Source: Paenibacillus pinisoli
GTDB taxonomy: Bacteria > Bacillota > Bacilli > Paenibacillales > Paenibacillaceae
DNA: 64,000 nt
Direction: 5' to 3'
Assembly: GCF_003605435.1 (NCBI RefSeq)
Contig: NZ_QXQB01000006.1
Coordinates: forward strand, 186,001-250,000
Under the pieces are notes generated by a model that was given only the letters and a program-made list of their open reading frames with translations, was not told the origin of the DNA and made no database searches. The translations under genes and the position numbers were made by a program. Shown piece after piece: positions 1-8,280 of the stretch; position 1 is the first letter of the stretch; each line of letters starts with the position of its first letter.

Positions 1-87
1 GCCGGGACCGAAGGTCTCGCCTTGATTCAGCAGCAGAATAATGCCGAGCAGCAGCAGGAGTACCCCGCCAATTGTTTTGATTTTCAT
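1..87 (-). CDS. small membrane protein, N-terminal part only
   Basis: The 5' end of a minus-strand gene that runs off the left edge; 29 codons are visible. It begins ATG at 87 with a GGAG ribosome site about 9 bases upstream. The visible part is MKIK followed by a leucine/isoleucine-rich membrane segment (roughly residues 6-20) and then NQGETFGPG, so it is a signal peptide or single-helix anchor. It lies 69 bp downstream of the multicopper oxidase on the same strand and may be co-transcribed. The product cannot be identified from this fragment. Confidence 0.6.
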   Translation of the reverse strand, partial: MKIKTIGGVLLLLLGIILLLNQGETFGPG

Positions 88-156
88 AATGATGAACACT
101 CCGTTCTTCATAATTGATTATATAGGATAAGCGGGCCCGATCATAGCGCGGTTGCC

Positions 157-2292
157 CTACTCTGGATGATTATGCGTATCGGTGCCGATCTGGAAGGGAG
201 AAGAGACCCCTTCGTACATTAGATGCATGGTCATTCCTGCAGCAGCATGCTGAAGGTTATGGCAGTGATCCATCCATAGGCCGGGATTGTTCGCCACGAA
301 GGCGACTTCGTATGTTTCTCCGGGCGCAACGTCCAGCGTGTCGGACCACCATGGACTGCCCGTCGCCAGCTTGCCATTGCGGGAGAGTACCAGCATATGA
401 TGGCCGTGAAGATGCATCGGATGGTCGACGGCGCTGCGATTGGATATCGTTGTTTTTACCAGATCGCCTTCCTTGACCATATACATAGGCGTATTCGGGA
501 ATACCTTTCCATTAATTGTATCATACAACGCAGGCGCTCCGTTGAAAAAAGCGAGGCGATTGTCCAGGATCATCGTGAACTCCCGGTCGAAGTCGCTGCC
601 GGCATCGAAGGGCGTCGGCGCTGCCTTGCCGTAATGGGTCGGGTCAAAGACGGCGGTCGGACGAGGCGGCTTGGGCGCTTCGCCTGCTCCATCGGAGCTC
701 ATCAAGATTCCCCTCTCGAGGCTGCCGTCGACACGGAGATAGACGGGGCTCTCCGGCATGGTGAATTCGACATCGTAGCGTCCACCCGTGGTCAGGACCA
801 GATCCGTATTCTCCAGCAGCTCCGGCTCGTTCAGATCGACGCCGTCGATTGCCGTTACCTGAAATGGCGTGCCTGACAGCGTATAAGAGCGTCGAACCCA
901 GTTATCAGTCCCAATGAGTCTGAGCTTCACGCGTTCGCCGGGTGTAATCTCCATACGCTTCAAGGTGTCGAAGCTGCCGACTGCCGTGCCGGCGCCATCC
1001 CAGACATGCGTTAATACGACGATATCGTGATCAGGCAGACGGTCCTTCTCGACAGGCTCGACAATCAGGGAGCCGAACAATCCCTTCTCGACAGCTTCCT
1101 TGGAATGCTGGTGGGAATGATACCAGAAGGTTCCGGCTTGCTCCGCTATGAAGCGGTAGGTGTGGCTGCCGCCCGGCATAACGGCATCCTGAGTCGCTCC
1201 GGCTACGCCGTCCTCGGCATTCGGCACATCAAGGCCATGCCAGTGCAGCGTAGCGCCGTCTTCGATATCTTCGTTATACAGGGTGACTTCAACAAGATCG
1301 CCTTCGCGAACCCGAATTTCCGGCCCGGGCAGTTCTCCGTTATACGTCCAGGCATCAACCGTCTTACCTGAGCTGAGCGCAACGCTTGCCTTCTTGGCGG
1401 TCAGGGTAAAGGAGCGGTCAGGCTTCCCTTCCCGCGGTCCGCTTAAGGCAGTGACAGGAACGGAAGTCTGGTCAGGCGTCTGAACCGTACCGGCAACCGG
1501 CAACGAATGATGAGCATGGCCCTCAGGCGCTGACGCCTTGACCAGCTTGCCGCCTTGTCCGCGGATCATTCCATAGTCCGGCTTGCCAGCCATCATGCTC
1601 ATGCTGCCGGGATGGCGGCTTGCGTCCATAGCGAGCAGCGCCGGTACGCTTAAGATGGCGCAAGCAGCTGCTGTGACGACCGTGATACGGGCGCGTCTTC
1701 GCCAAGGCTGATAAACGGCAACGGCATCGGATGCCGCGGCTGCGGCATTGCGGCTGGACTGATGCATCCATAGCAAGCTGCCAATGAACACCATCACGGT
1801 AAGCGGGATCGCGATCTCTACCATCAGGAACGGTATAGGCGGCGACAGGACGAAATAGACGAGCACGGCGGAGGCAAGCGCCAGCCATTTGTAAGGCGCG
1901 ACCAGGGCGCTGTCTGTAGCGTGCCTCCTGCGCGGCATATCCGGCGCGATCTCTCTCTGGCTCTGGGTGCGCTGGATCAGCATTCGCAGCCTCGGCCACG
2001 CGATCACCCAGAGCAGGGTGAGGGCGAGGACGGCAAGCGGCGCGCGCAGGAAGAGGCGGTCTATCCAGAAGACAGGCGGGCTGATCGCTGCCAGCATGGC
2101 ATCCGCTGCGATGGAGCCTGCCGCCAGCAGGCTGGGCAGGATCGTCCAGAAGCGCATTCCCCGCGCTCTTCGGTGCAATTCCTTCTCTGTTGGGGAGAAA
2201 ATAAGCTTGGATGCCTTATTGGCGGCGATCAAGCCGAATATCAGCAGCAGGAACAGCAGCGCTTGGCTGATATTGGTCAGTACGCTATACAT
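157..2292 (-). CDS. membrane-anchored multicopper oxidase
   Basis: Cupredoxin-fold copper oxidase, about 711 residues, probably acting on the outer face of the membrane to oxidise metals, phenolics or other donors with O2. The first ~200 residues hold about six hydrophobic helices. The oxidase part follows, with the copper motifs HWHGLDVP (near residue 349), FWYHSHQHS, HPMHLHGHH and the C-terminal HCHNLQHAAAGM with the axial Met. The frame is open to 2457, but a GGGAGGG site sits 9 bases before ATG 2292 (MYSVLTN), so that start is preferred; the longer version would add a 55-residue basic extension. A helical domain ahead of the cupredoxin domains is unusual compared with soluble CotA-type laccases. 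Substrate cannot be told from sequence. Confidence 0.88.
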   Translation of the reverse strand: MYSVLTNISQALLFLLLIFGLIAANKASKLIFSPTEKELHRRARGMRFWTILPSLLAAGSIAADAMLAAISPPVFWIDRLFLRAPLAVLALTLLWVIAWPRLRMLIQRTQSQREIAPDMPRRRHATDSALVAPYKWLALASAVLVYFVLSPPIPFLMVEIAIPLTVMVFIGSLLWMHQSSRNAAAAASDAVAVYQPWRRRARITVVTAAACAILSVPALLAMDASRHPGSMSMMAGKPDYGMIRGQGGKLVKASAPEGHAHHSLPVAGTVQTPDQTSVPVTALSGPREGKPDRSFTLTAKKASVALSSGKTVDAWTYNGELPGPEIRVREGDLVEVTLYNEDIEDGATLHWHGLDVPNAEDGVAGATQDAVMPGGSHTYRFIAEQAGTFWYHSHQHSKEAVEKGLFGSLIVEPVEKDRLPDHDIVVLTHVWDGAGTAVGSFDTLKRMEITPGERVKLRLIGTDNWVRRSYTLSGTPFQVTAIDGVDLNEPELLENTDLVLTTGGRYDVEFTMPESPVYLRVDGSLERGILMSSDGAGEAPKPPRPTAVFDPTHYGKAAPTPFDAGSDFDREFTMILDNRLAFFNGAPALYDTINGKVFPNTPMYMVKEGDLVKTTISNRSAVDHPMHLHGHHMLVLSRNGKLATGSPWWSDTLDVAPGETYEVAFVANNPGLWMDHCHNLQHAAAGMTMHLMYEGVSSPFQIGTDTHNHPE

Positions 2293-2527
2293 GAGGGTAA
2301 CCCTCCCGTTCATTTGCTTTACGTTAATATCGTATCCCGTGAGAGATTTGCGTGTAACCTCCGGGAGACTCATCCTTAACCTAGACCTCAGACGGGGAGG
2401 TTCCACAAGCGCCGAAACCCGCCTGCGAAAGCGGAAAAACTTCCTATGAAACGACATTTTACACCTCTATCCCAGTACCTATGAAAGCGCTAAAATGAAG
2501 ATATGAATTGATAGGGAGGTGAGAGAT

Positions 2528-2764
2528 ATGAGCCAAGAACAAGAAATTGTTCAAGAGGGCGCCGAAGAAGTCGTAGAATTGATTTCCGAGGATGCTCCTG
2601 CTGCGGAAGAAGCGGCAGAGGAGGCTGAGGCCGAAGAAGCAGTAGAAGCGGAAGCCGCAGAAGCGGTGGAAGCGGAGCTGGAGGAAGAAGTGGAAGAGGC
2701 GGCTGCATCGGCAGAAGAAGCCGAGGCGGAAGCAGAAGAAGTATCCCAAGAAGAAGCGGAATAA
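2528..2764 (+). CDS. extremely acidic Glu/Ala-rich small protein
   Basis: A 78-residue protein with a strong AGGGAGGTG ribosome site 7 bases before ATG 2528 and a clean intrinsic terminator after the stop. By my count it has 33 Glu, 1 Asp and 22 Ala, and no Lys, Arg or His at all. It has no hydrophobic core and is probably disordered or an extended helix. It is divergently placed from the oxidase gene. No family recognised. A role in binding metal, cations or basic proteins would be speculation. The good translation and termination signals argue it is real despite low complexity. Confidence 0.7.
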   Translation: MSQEQEIVQEGAEEVVELISEDAPAAEEAAEEAEAEEAVEAEAAEAVEAELEEEVEEAAASAEEAEAEAEEVSQEEAE

Positions 2765-2790
2765 TATTTATTCTTTGCAAATAGAATCGG

Positions 2791-2832
2791 AGCTGCCATT
2801 GCCGCCTCACGGCGTACAGGGCAGCTTTTTTA
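2791..2832 (+). terminator. intrinsic terminator after the acidic protein gene
   Basis: AGCTGCC (2791-2797) pairs with GGCAGCT (2820-2826), with an inner GCCG/CGGC stem, followed by a run of six or seven T. Confidence 0.85.
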
Positions 2833-2857
2833 TATAACATGCCGAGCAAAAAAAGAG

Positions 2858-2886
2858 TTGACAGATAGATGTCTTTGTTTTAAGAT
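2858..2886 (+). promoter_or_regulatory. sigma-A promoter of the YceI gene
   Basis: TTGACA at 2858-2863, 17-bp spacer, TAAGAT at 2881-2886. Two direct copies of GTTAGT(T/A)AA at 2903 and 2921, 18 bp apart, lie just downstream between promoter and gene and could be an operator. Confidence 0.6.
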
Positions 2887-2955
2887 AATTTTATAATCTA
2901 AAGTTAGTTAATTATTAAATGTTAGTAAATAAAATCACATATGGAGGTTTTTAAT

Positions 2956-3489
2956 ATGACAAAAGCACAATGGGTTGTAGATGCTTCGCACAGCGAAGTC
3001 GGATTTTCGGTAAGACACTTGATGATTGCAAAGGTGAAAGGCACATTCCATGCATTCGAAGCGAACATCGTAGCGGATCCGGCCGACCTGACTTCCGCAG
3101 AAATTTCTTTCAGTATCGATCTGAGCAGCGTAGATACGCGCAACGGCGACCGCGACGCGCATCTGAAGTCCGCTGATTTCTTCGACATCGAGCAATTCCC
3201 TGCACTAACCTTCAAGGCGACAGCTATTACGAAAACAGGCGAAGGCGAATATAGCGTTACTGGGGACGTCAGCCTGCATGGCGTTACGCGTTCCGAGACA
3301 TTCGAAGTGACGTTCGAAGGCACAAGCCGCGACCCTTGGGGCAACACCAAAGCCGGCTTCAGCGCGACTGGCGCAATTAAGCGCAGCGACTACGGTCTGA
3401 CTTACAACGCGGCTTTGGAGACAGGCGGCGTGATGATTGGCGACGATGTGAAAATTACGCTTGAGATCGAAGCTTTGCAACAAGCTTAA
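2956..3489 (+). CDS. YceI family lipid-binding-fold protein
   Basis: 177-residue YceI-family protein, a lipocalin-like beta barrel that binds isoprenoid or fatty amide ligands in characterised members. It opens WVVDASHSEVGFSVRHLMIAKVKG and contains the family's DRDAHLKSADFFD segment and the late DWGL-like segment (SDYGLTYN). ATG 2956 has GGAGG 8 bases upstream. The in-frame ATG at 2941 would place that GGAGG inside the gene, so it is not used. No signal peptide is seen, so this version is cytoplasmic, as is common in Bacillota. Single-gene unit between its own promoter and terminator; an oxidative or electrophile stress role is typical of the family but inferred here. Confidence 0.92.
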   Translation: MTKAQWVVDASHSEVGFSVRHLMIAKVKGTFHAFEANIVADPADLTSAEISFSIDLSSVDTRNGDRDAHLKSADFFDIEQFPALTFKATAITKTGEGEYSVTGDVSLHGVTRSETFEVTFEGTSRDPWGNTKAGFSATGAIKRSDYGLTYNAALETGGVMIGDDVKITLEIEALQQA

Positions 3490-3507
3490 GCTCTCATCAT
3501 GATAAGG

Positions 3508-3540
3508 AAGACTGTCGGTCCTTGGCCGGCAGTCTTTTTT
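3508..3540 (+). terminator. intrinsic terminator after YceI
   Basis: GACTGTCGG (3510-3518) pairs with CCGGCAGTC (3526-3534), followed by TTTTTT. Confidence 0.88.
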
Positions 3541-3642
3541 GTCTCTTAATGGATCTCTGCCGCCGCTAAGAATCAATTTACATAAATGGATGAAGATGCT
3601 ATGTTGTTCGTAGATAAGCCATTTAGCGGGGGAGAGGGGATT

Positions 3643-4770
3643 TTGAGCAGATCCAAGAGACGAGTCCTTTGGGCGATGATTGGAATTGCAGCAGCGGCTG
3701 CCGCTTTGATAGCAGGAGGACGGGCGATGGCTCCGGGAGCGGACGAGACTGCGGGTTTACCGGATCAGGGGCAGCTGATCGTATCTCAAGAGCCGTCCGA
3801 GGCGCCGCCGACGGAGAAAAGCTTCGATGAGCTGGTTCAGATTTATCGTGACATTCCAGTTATGGATGCGCATAACCATAATGCCGCCGGGAGCAAATAC
3901 CGCAGTATGATTCCCAAGTGGGATTCAAGCGGCGTGGACAGGGTTGTGCTCTTTGGCGCCGTATCGGAGCCGGCTGCAGAGGCTACGGACGAGGTCGCTT
4001 GGGAGGCATACCAGAGCAATCCTGAGCGGTTCATTCCTCTCACCTCCGGCATCAATCTGCTGGAGAAGGAGGGCTTGGATAAGCTGCGGGAGAAGCTGGA
4101 GCGAGGTTACTTCGGCCTAGGCGAGATTGCGGCCGCATCGCAGCATTCACCTGCACTTGCCCGCGTGGAGTGGAAGACGGAGCATCCGATGGATGGGATT
4201 CTGCCGGAAATTTATGCTTTGTGCGCAGAATATCAGGCGCCGGTTCTGCTGCATATCGATCCGCTGAACGGTATGCCGGTCGCCAAGCTGCAAGAAGCGC
4301 TGGCCGCTTATCCCGACACGACCTTTATTCTCGCCCATGCCAATGCATTCAACTCGCCGGCTAATATAGAGGCGTGGCTGGAGGAGTATCCGAATTTGTA
4401 TGCCGACTTCTTTGCAGGCTTTACCGTCTTCAACCCGGAAAGCACGAATGTGCTGGAGGATTTTATTCCGGTAATAAGGAAGTTCCCAGACCGGATTGTG
4501 CTGAGTACGGATTCCGGCTACGGCCTTAGCAGCGAGGAAAAGGCCATCGAAGCGATGTATCGCTTAATGGATAAGCTGGATGACCGCTCGCTGGTTGAGC
4601 GGATCGCCTACAGCAATATGAACGGGCTGATCGAGCGGCAGCCGGCAACTCGGACGCAGCTGGAGAAGATCAAGGAGCTGGGCGGAGAGGACGACAGCAG
4701 TCTCAAGCTTGCTGAGCCCTCGAAGCGGGAAGCAGGCGAGTGGCTGATCCGCAGACAAAAAGAAGGATAG
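3643..4770 (+). CDS. membrane-anchored amidohydrolase (amidohydrolase_2 type)
   Basis: TIM-barrel metal-dependent hydrolase of about 375 residues. Likely metal and catalytic motifs: MDAHNHN (HxH after strand 1), VLLHIDPL, FILAHANAF and the late LSTDSGYG aspartate. The preferred start is TTG 3643, preceded by GGGGGAGAGGGG, giving MSRSKRRVLWAM and then a hydrophobic Ala/Ile-rich helix (signal anchor). ATG 3586 is open but has no ribosome site. A Pro/Glu-rich linker separates the helix from the barrel, so the enzyme probably sits outside the membrane. Substrate unknown. It ends inside a terminator shared with the convergent reductase gene. Confidence 0.82.
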   Translation: MSRSKRRVLWAMIGIAAAAAALIAGGRAMAPGADETAGLPDQGQLIVSQEPSEAPPTEKSFDELVQIYRDIPVMDAHNHNAAGSKYRSMIPKWDSSGVDRVVLFGAVSEPAAEATDEVAWEAYQSNPERFIPLTSGINLLEKEGLDKLREKLERGYFGLGEIAAASQHSPALARVEWKTEHPMDGILPEIYALCAEYQAPVLLHIDPLNGMPVAKLQEALAAYPDTTFILAHANAFNSPANIEAWLEEYPNLYADFFAGFTVFNPESTNVLEDFIPVIRKFPDRIVLSTDSGYGLSSEEKAIEAMYRLMDKLDDRSLVERIAYSNMNGLIERQPATRTQLEKIKELGGEDDSSLKLAEPSKREAGEWLIRRQKEG

Positions 4771-4793
4771 GCGCATAAGCTGCGCCTATCCTT
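4763..4793. terminator. bidirectional terminator overlapping two stop codons
   Basis: A perfect 13-bp stem AAGGATAGGCGCA / TGCGCCTATCCTT with a 5-base loop. It contains the stop codons of both convergent genes (amidohydrolase at 4768-4770, reductase at 4786-4788). Confidence 0.9.
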
Positions 4794-5334
4794 TTATCCG
4801 TGCCGCCAGCTCCAGGAAGGAGCGGGCTACCCGCTTGATTCGCTCCACAATTTCGCCCCCGGAGCCTTCGTTGTCCGTATGAGGCTCGGCGAACCAGTTC
4901 CGCTGGGCGCCGCCGATAGACACCCATTCCGGCGAGTTGATCCCGTGCAGATTGCGTACGATGGTCTGCAATTGCTGTAGGGAGCTGGTACCCACTGCGC
5001 CGCCAGCCGAGCTCATGGACAGCACGGCTTTGCCGCGGAAGTGATCCTGCCCCAGGTGATCCAGCGCATTCTTCAATACGCCGGAGATGCTGCTGTGATA
5101 TTCCGGCGTGGCCAGCACGATGGCATCGGCATGATGCATACCCTGCTTCAGCTCCGCAATATGCCCGCTGTTGTCATATTCGCCGTCCGGCGAGTAGAAC
5201 GGCAGCGGCTTTCGGTATAAGTCGTATAGGGTGACTTGATGCCCTTCGCCGGCGATAACTTCCTGGATGTATTCCGAGAGACGGGTGCTTGTCGCCCCTT
5301 TGTGATTGCTTCCTGCAATAATCATAACGTTCAT
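4786..5334 (-). CDS. NADPH-dependent FMN reductase
   Basis: About 182-residue flavodoxin-fold reductase. N-terminal MNVMIIAGSNHKGATST is the phosphate-binding FMN loop, and TPEYHSSISGVLKNALDHL is the signature flavin/dimer segment of the NADPH-dependent FMN reductase (azobenzene reductase-like) family. Start ATG 5334 has AAGGGG about 9 bases upstream; the upstream in-frame ATG lacks a site and adds a non-conserved stretch. It reduces FMN, quinones, azo dyes or chromate in known relatives; the substrate here is unknown. Convergent with the amidohydrolase gene. Confidence 0.9.
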   Translation of the reverse strand: MNVMIIAGSNHKGATSTRLSEYIQEVIAGEGHQVTLYDLYRKPLPFYSPDGEYDNSGHIAELKQGMHHADAIVLATPEYHSSISGVLKNALDHLGQDHFRGKAVLSMSSAGGAVGTSSLQQLQTIVRNLHGINSPEWVSIGGAQRNWFAEPHTDNEGSGGEIVERIKRVARSFLELAARIKG

Positions 5335-5506
5335 GATCCATTTCCCCTTTGGTCCGGCTCTTGCGTCCGTTGCTATGCCATGATCGTAACATAGGGACTC
5401 CAAGGAGCACGTCGGCACAAGGGTTGAACTTATCCGGGAGGAGCACCTTCAAAGGTCTGAGCGTATATGCGACGTTAGTCTGAGATGAACTGCCGCGCAG
5501 CCTGGA

Positions 5507-6175
5507 TCAAGCTTCTTTGTCGAGCCCGTTGCGTACCGCAAACAGCGCTGCCTGCGTGCGGTCTGCCAGATCAAGCTTGCTTAAGATATGGGTCACATGC
5601 GTCTTGACTGTCTTCTCGGCAATAACAAGCGCATCCGCAATCATGCGGTTATTCATGCCGGCTGCAATGAGCCGCAGCACCTCAAGCTCCCTTCTCGTGA
5701 GCGGATCTAGGGCGGCAGGGCTGGCTTCGGATGGAGCGGCGTCCCCTTGATACAGATGAATATATTGATTCATGAGCTGTCCAGCGATATCGGGATGCAG
5801 CTCGACCTTTCCTTCATGAACCCGCCTGATTGCATTCGCGAGCTCATCAGGCTCCAGATCCTTCAGCAGGTAGCCTTTGGCCCCCGCGCGTATGGCGGGC
5901 AGGGCATGGTCCTGATCCGAAAAGGAAGTGAGCACAATCACCCTCACGCCCGGCAGCGATTCTGCAAGGCGCTTGGTCGCTTCAATCCCGTCCATGACGG
6001 GCATACGAAGGTCCATCAGCACAATGTCGGGCGCCAGCGCCGCCGCTTGCTCCAGCAGCTCCCGGCCGGTGGACGCTTCGCCCACAATCTCCATATCCTT
6101 CTGCGAAGTGAGGAATACTTGCAGTCCTCGCCGAACCACCTTGTGATCATCAGCGAGCAGAATCCGTATAGTCAT
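5507..6175 (-). CDS. NarL/LuxR-type response regulator
   Basis: 222 residues: receiver domain (residues ~3-120, phospho-acceptor Asp in DIVLMDLRMPVMDG, switch Thr in VLTSFS, Lys in YLLKD) and a C-terminal LuxR-type helix-turn-helix (LTRRELEVLRLIAAGMNNRMIADAL). Its ATG overlaps the stop of the upstream kinase by 4 bases, so the pair is translationally coupled and is surely the kinase's partner. Regulates transcription as a phosphorylated dimer; targets unknown. Confidence 0.95.
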   Translation of the reverse strand: MTIRILLADDHKVVRRGLQVFLTSQKDMEIVGEASTGRELLEQAAALAPDIVLMDLRMPVMDGIEATKRLAESLPGVRVIVLTSFSDQDHALPAIRAGAKGYLLKDLEPDELANAIRRVHEGKVELHPDIAGQLMNQYIHLYQGDAAPSEASPAALDPLTRRELEVLRLIAAGMNNRMIADALVIAEKTVKTHVTHILSKLDLADRTQAALFAVRNGLDKEA

Positions 6176-7860
6176 TGCCCCCGAACGACTCCTTCCATCT
6201 CGAATGCGGACAAAGGCAGCGTAGCTTCGATCAGCATGCCTTCACCCGGCGCGCTGGCCAGCTTCAGCCGGCCTCCCGCAGCTTCGACGCGTTCTCTCAT
6301 GATGGACAAGCCGAAGCTGTTGCCGCTGGCGGGAAGCTCTTCAAGCTTGACCCCTTTGCCGTTATCCTTGGCTACATATACGAGGCTCGATTCATGCGTA
6401 TAAAGGGCTATTTCGACGGCATCCGCTTTTGCGTGCTTGGCAACATTGTTCAGCGTCTCCTGCGCAATCCGCCATACTGTTGCTTCGATCGCCTGCGAAA
6501 GCTGCTTCATGCAGCCATCGCATGTCAACTGGACATGAAGGCCTAGCCGCTTGCCGTATTCGACGATCGCCCTGGCAATGCCACCGTCCAGATTGGCGGG
6601 ACGAAGCTGCATAATGAGCGAGCGCATCTCCTTCAGCGCATCCTTGGAGACGACCGTCATATCCTGAAGGGCGTGGCGGGCAGCGTCCAGATCTTTATCT
6701 TGCAAATAAGACTCCGCTCCCTTTGCCGTCATGCTGATGGAGAAGAGCATCTGGGATACAGAATCATGCAAGTCGCGGGCCAGCCGGTTGCGCTCCTCTA
6801 CTCTCACCAGCTCGCGCCTGTTCTGCTCCAGCCTGGCATGGTCGACCGCAGCTGCTATATGCTCCGCCACCGCTTCCAGCACCTCGCTCTCCACCCTGTT
6901 CAGGAAGGCGGGACTGCTGCTGCGAATCAACAGAATCCGCTCAGACTGCGATACCAGCGGTGTAACGGGGACGGCCAGCAAGGCGGAGCGCGGGGAGGAC
7001 GTGAGGCCCCAAGGTGTAGTCATGTCATCGCTGGAATGACGGATATCCAGCTCTATGCAGCGCGAATCGCTGGCGATGCGGTCCAGCTCCGCCGCGAGGA
7101 AAGCCGGGGCGGTAAGGACATGATCCTGCAGCGCATGATCGGCATGGAGCGCCTGGATCGCATACCGGCTGTCGCTTGTACGCTCCAGCAGAGCGGCCAA
7201 TGGCCAATCGAATTGCTCCGCGAGCAGGGAGATCGCATTCTCCGCCAGCTGGACTGGCGCCATGCCGGAGCTGACCGACTCGTGCAGAGAGCGGCTGTAT
7301 GCTCCCAGACGGGTGAATTGCTGGGCCCGCCGCTGCTCCGCTTCATGCAGCCGGATGCGTTCCACCGCCACGCCGATTTGGAAGGCGACCGATTGAAGCA
7401 GTGCCAGCTCTTCATCCGTAAAATGGTTTTTGCCTGCCGCACCGACATTCAGAATGCCGAATTTGCGCTCGCCAATCCGCAGCGGCACTGTGGCATGGTG
7501 GGTGAAGCCGCATGTATCGCCGCTTTTTGCGGCCCGGGCTTGGCTGAGCCTGCGACAGCTTAGGATGTTGACCGCATCCGTCAGCCGCTCGCTGCGGTAT
7601 TGATCGACGCACCAGCATGAGCCGCATTTCATAGGCGCTTTGTCCTGCAGGAGCAGGGCGGGCGGCAAGTTCCGATCGGCGGCGAAGCTGTAATGCCCGT
7701 TGTCGTCTATCAGGAAGATCCAGCCGAAGGTAAGCTCGGTGACATCAAGCAGCTTCTCCAGTACGGCCTCCAGCATGTCATAGACATGATGGGAGCGGTT
7801 AAGCGTCTCCGCAATCATTTTGAGCGTGGTCAGCTCTTGAATATGGCGCATATCATTCAT
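6172..7860 (-). CDS. GAF-domain sensor histidine kinase with cysteine cluster
   Basis: About 562-residue cytoplasmic NarL-family kinase with no membrane helix. An N-terminal GAF domain carries KCGSCWC and two further Cys within about 40 residues. A second GAF-like region follows, then HisKA_3 with the phospho-acceptor His in ARDLHDSVSQ, and an ATPase domain (QETLNNVAKHAKA, DNGKG, GLSIMRERVEAAGG). Start is ATG 7860 behind AAGGAGAAGGGAG; a GTG at 7869 is also possible. The cysteine pattern suggests an Fe-S or redox sensor similar in principle to S. aureus AirS, but that is inference. Coupled to the response regulator downstream. Confidence 0.92.
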   Translation of the reverse strand: MNDMRHIQELTTLKMIAETLNRSHHVYDMLEAVLEKLLDVTELTFGWIFLIDDNGHYSFAADRNLPPALLLQDKAPMKCGSCWCVDQYRSERLTDAVNILSCRRLSQARAAKSGDTCGFTHHATVPLRIGERKFGILNVGAAGKNHFTDEELALLQSVAFQIGVAVERIRLHEAEQRRAQQFTRLGAYSRSLHESVSSGMAPVQLAENAISLLAEQFDWPLAALLERTSDSRYAIQALHADHALQDHVLTAPAFLAAELDRIASDSRCIELDIRHSSDDMTTPWGLTSSPRSALLAVPVTPLVSQSERILLIRSSSPAFLNRVESEVLEAVAEHIAAAVDHARLEQNRRELVRVEERNRLARDLHDSVSQMLFSISMTAKGAESYLQDKDLDAARHALQDMTVVSKDALKEMRSLIMQLRPANLDGGIARAIVEYGKRLGLHVQLTCDGCMKQLSQAIEATVWRIAQETLNNVAKHAKADAVEIALYTHESSLVYVAKDNGKGVKLEELPASGNSFGLSIMRERVEAAGGRLKLASAPGEGMLIEATLPLSAFEMEGVVRGQ

Positions 7861-8004
7861 CTGAGGCACTCCCTTCTCCTTTGTTCCGCAAGATTCTTAT
7901 TCCTCCAATATAATTGTTGATGAGCAGAAGCGAAAGCCTATTCCTGTTAAGCAGGGCGTGAGACAAGTGTGATTTCTGGATTTTTTTGCAAAGAGGAATT
8001 GGGC

Positions 8005-8033
8005 TTGCTTTAAGCGGGAAACCTATTTATAAT
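8005..8033 (+). promoter_or_regulatory. sigma-A promoter of the serS T-box operon
   Basis: TTGCTT (8005-8010), 17-bp spacer, perfect TATAAT (8028-8033); transcription should begin near 8040. Confidence 0.75.
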
Positions 8034-8039
8034 ACAAAA

Positions 8040-8250
8040 AAACGATACGGACACTATGCCTATGATGAGAATCCAACTCGGAGGCGTATTCGCCAAGGAA
8101 GGCTGACGCATGAAGCCTGCTCCCTAAGTTTGCCGGAATCCGCCCGTTACCGCGGAACAAAGAGAATCGGACCCTCTGATTGGTCCGGTTAATTTGGGTG
8201 GCACCGCGAGACAAGCGCTCCTCGTCCCATTGGGATAAGGGCGCTTTTTG
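8040..8250 (+). ncRNA. T-box leader, serine-specific
   Basis: tRNA-sensing leader of serS. The conserved T-box GGGTGGCACCGCG is at 8196-8208, preceded by a CGGACC/GGTCCG stem and followed by a terminator (AGCGC at 8214-8218 with GCGCT at 8241-8245, then TTTTT). A likely specifier is TCC (8072-8074) in the context GAATCCA, a serine codon. The variable base in TGGC would pair with a G discriminator, as expected of tRNA-Ser. Uncharged tRNA-Ser binding should favour the antiterminator. Confidence 0.9.
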
Positions 8251-8280
8251 TATTTCTATGCGAAAAGGAGCGCGGTGACA

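Noticed and set aside
2903..2930. Direct repeat GTTAGT(T/A)AA downstream of the yceI promoter as a specific known operator
   Set aside because: The region is AT-rich and the repeat is short; I could not match it to a named regulator site, so it is only mentioned with the promoter.
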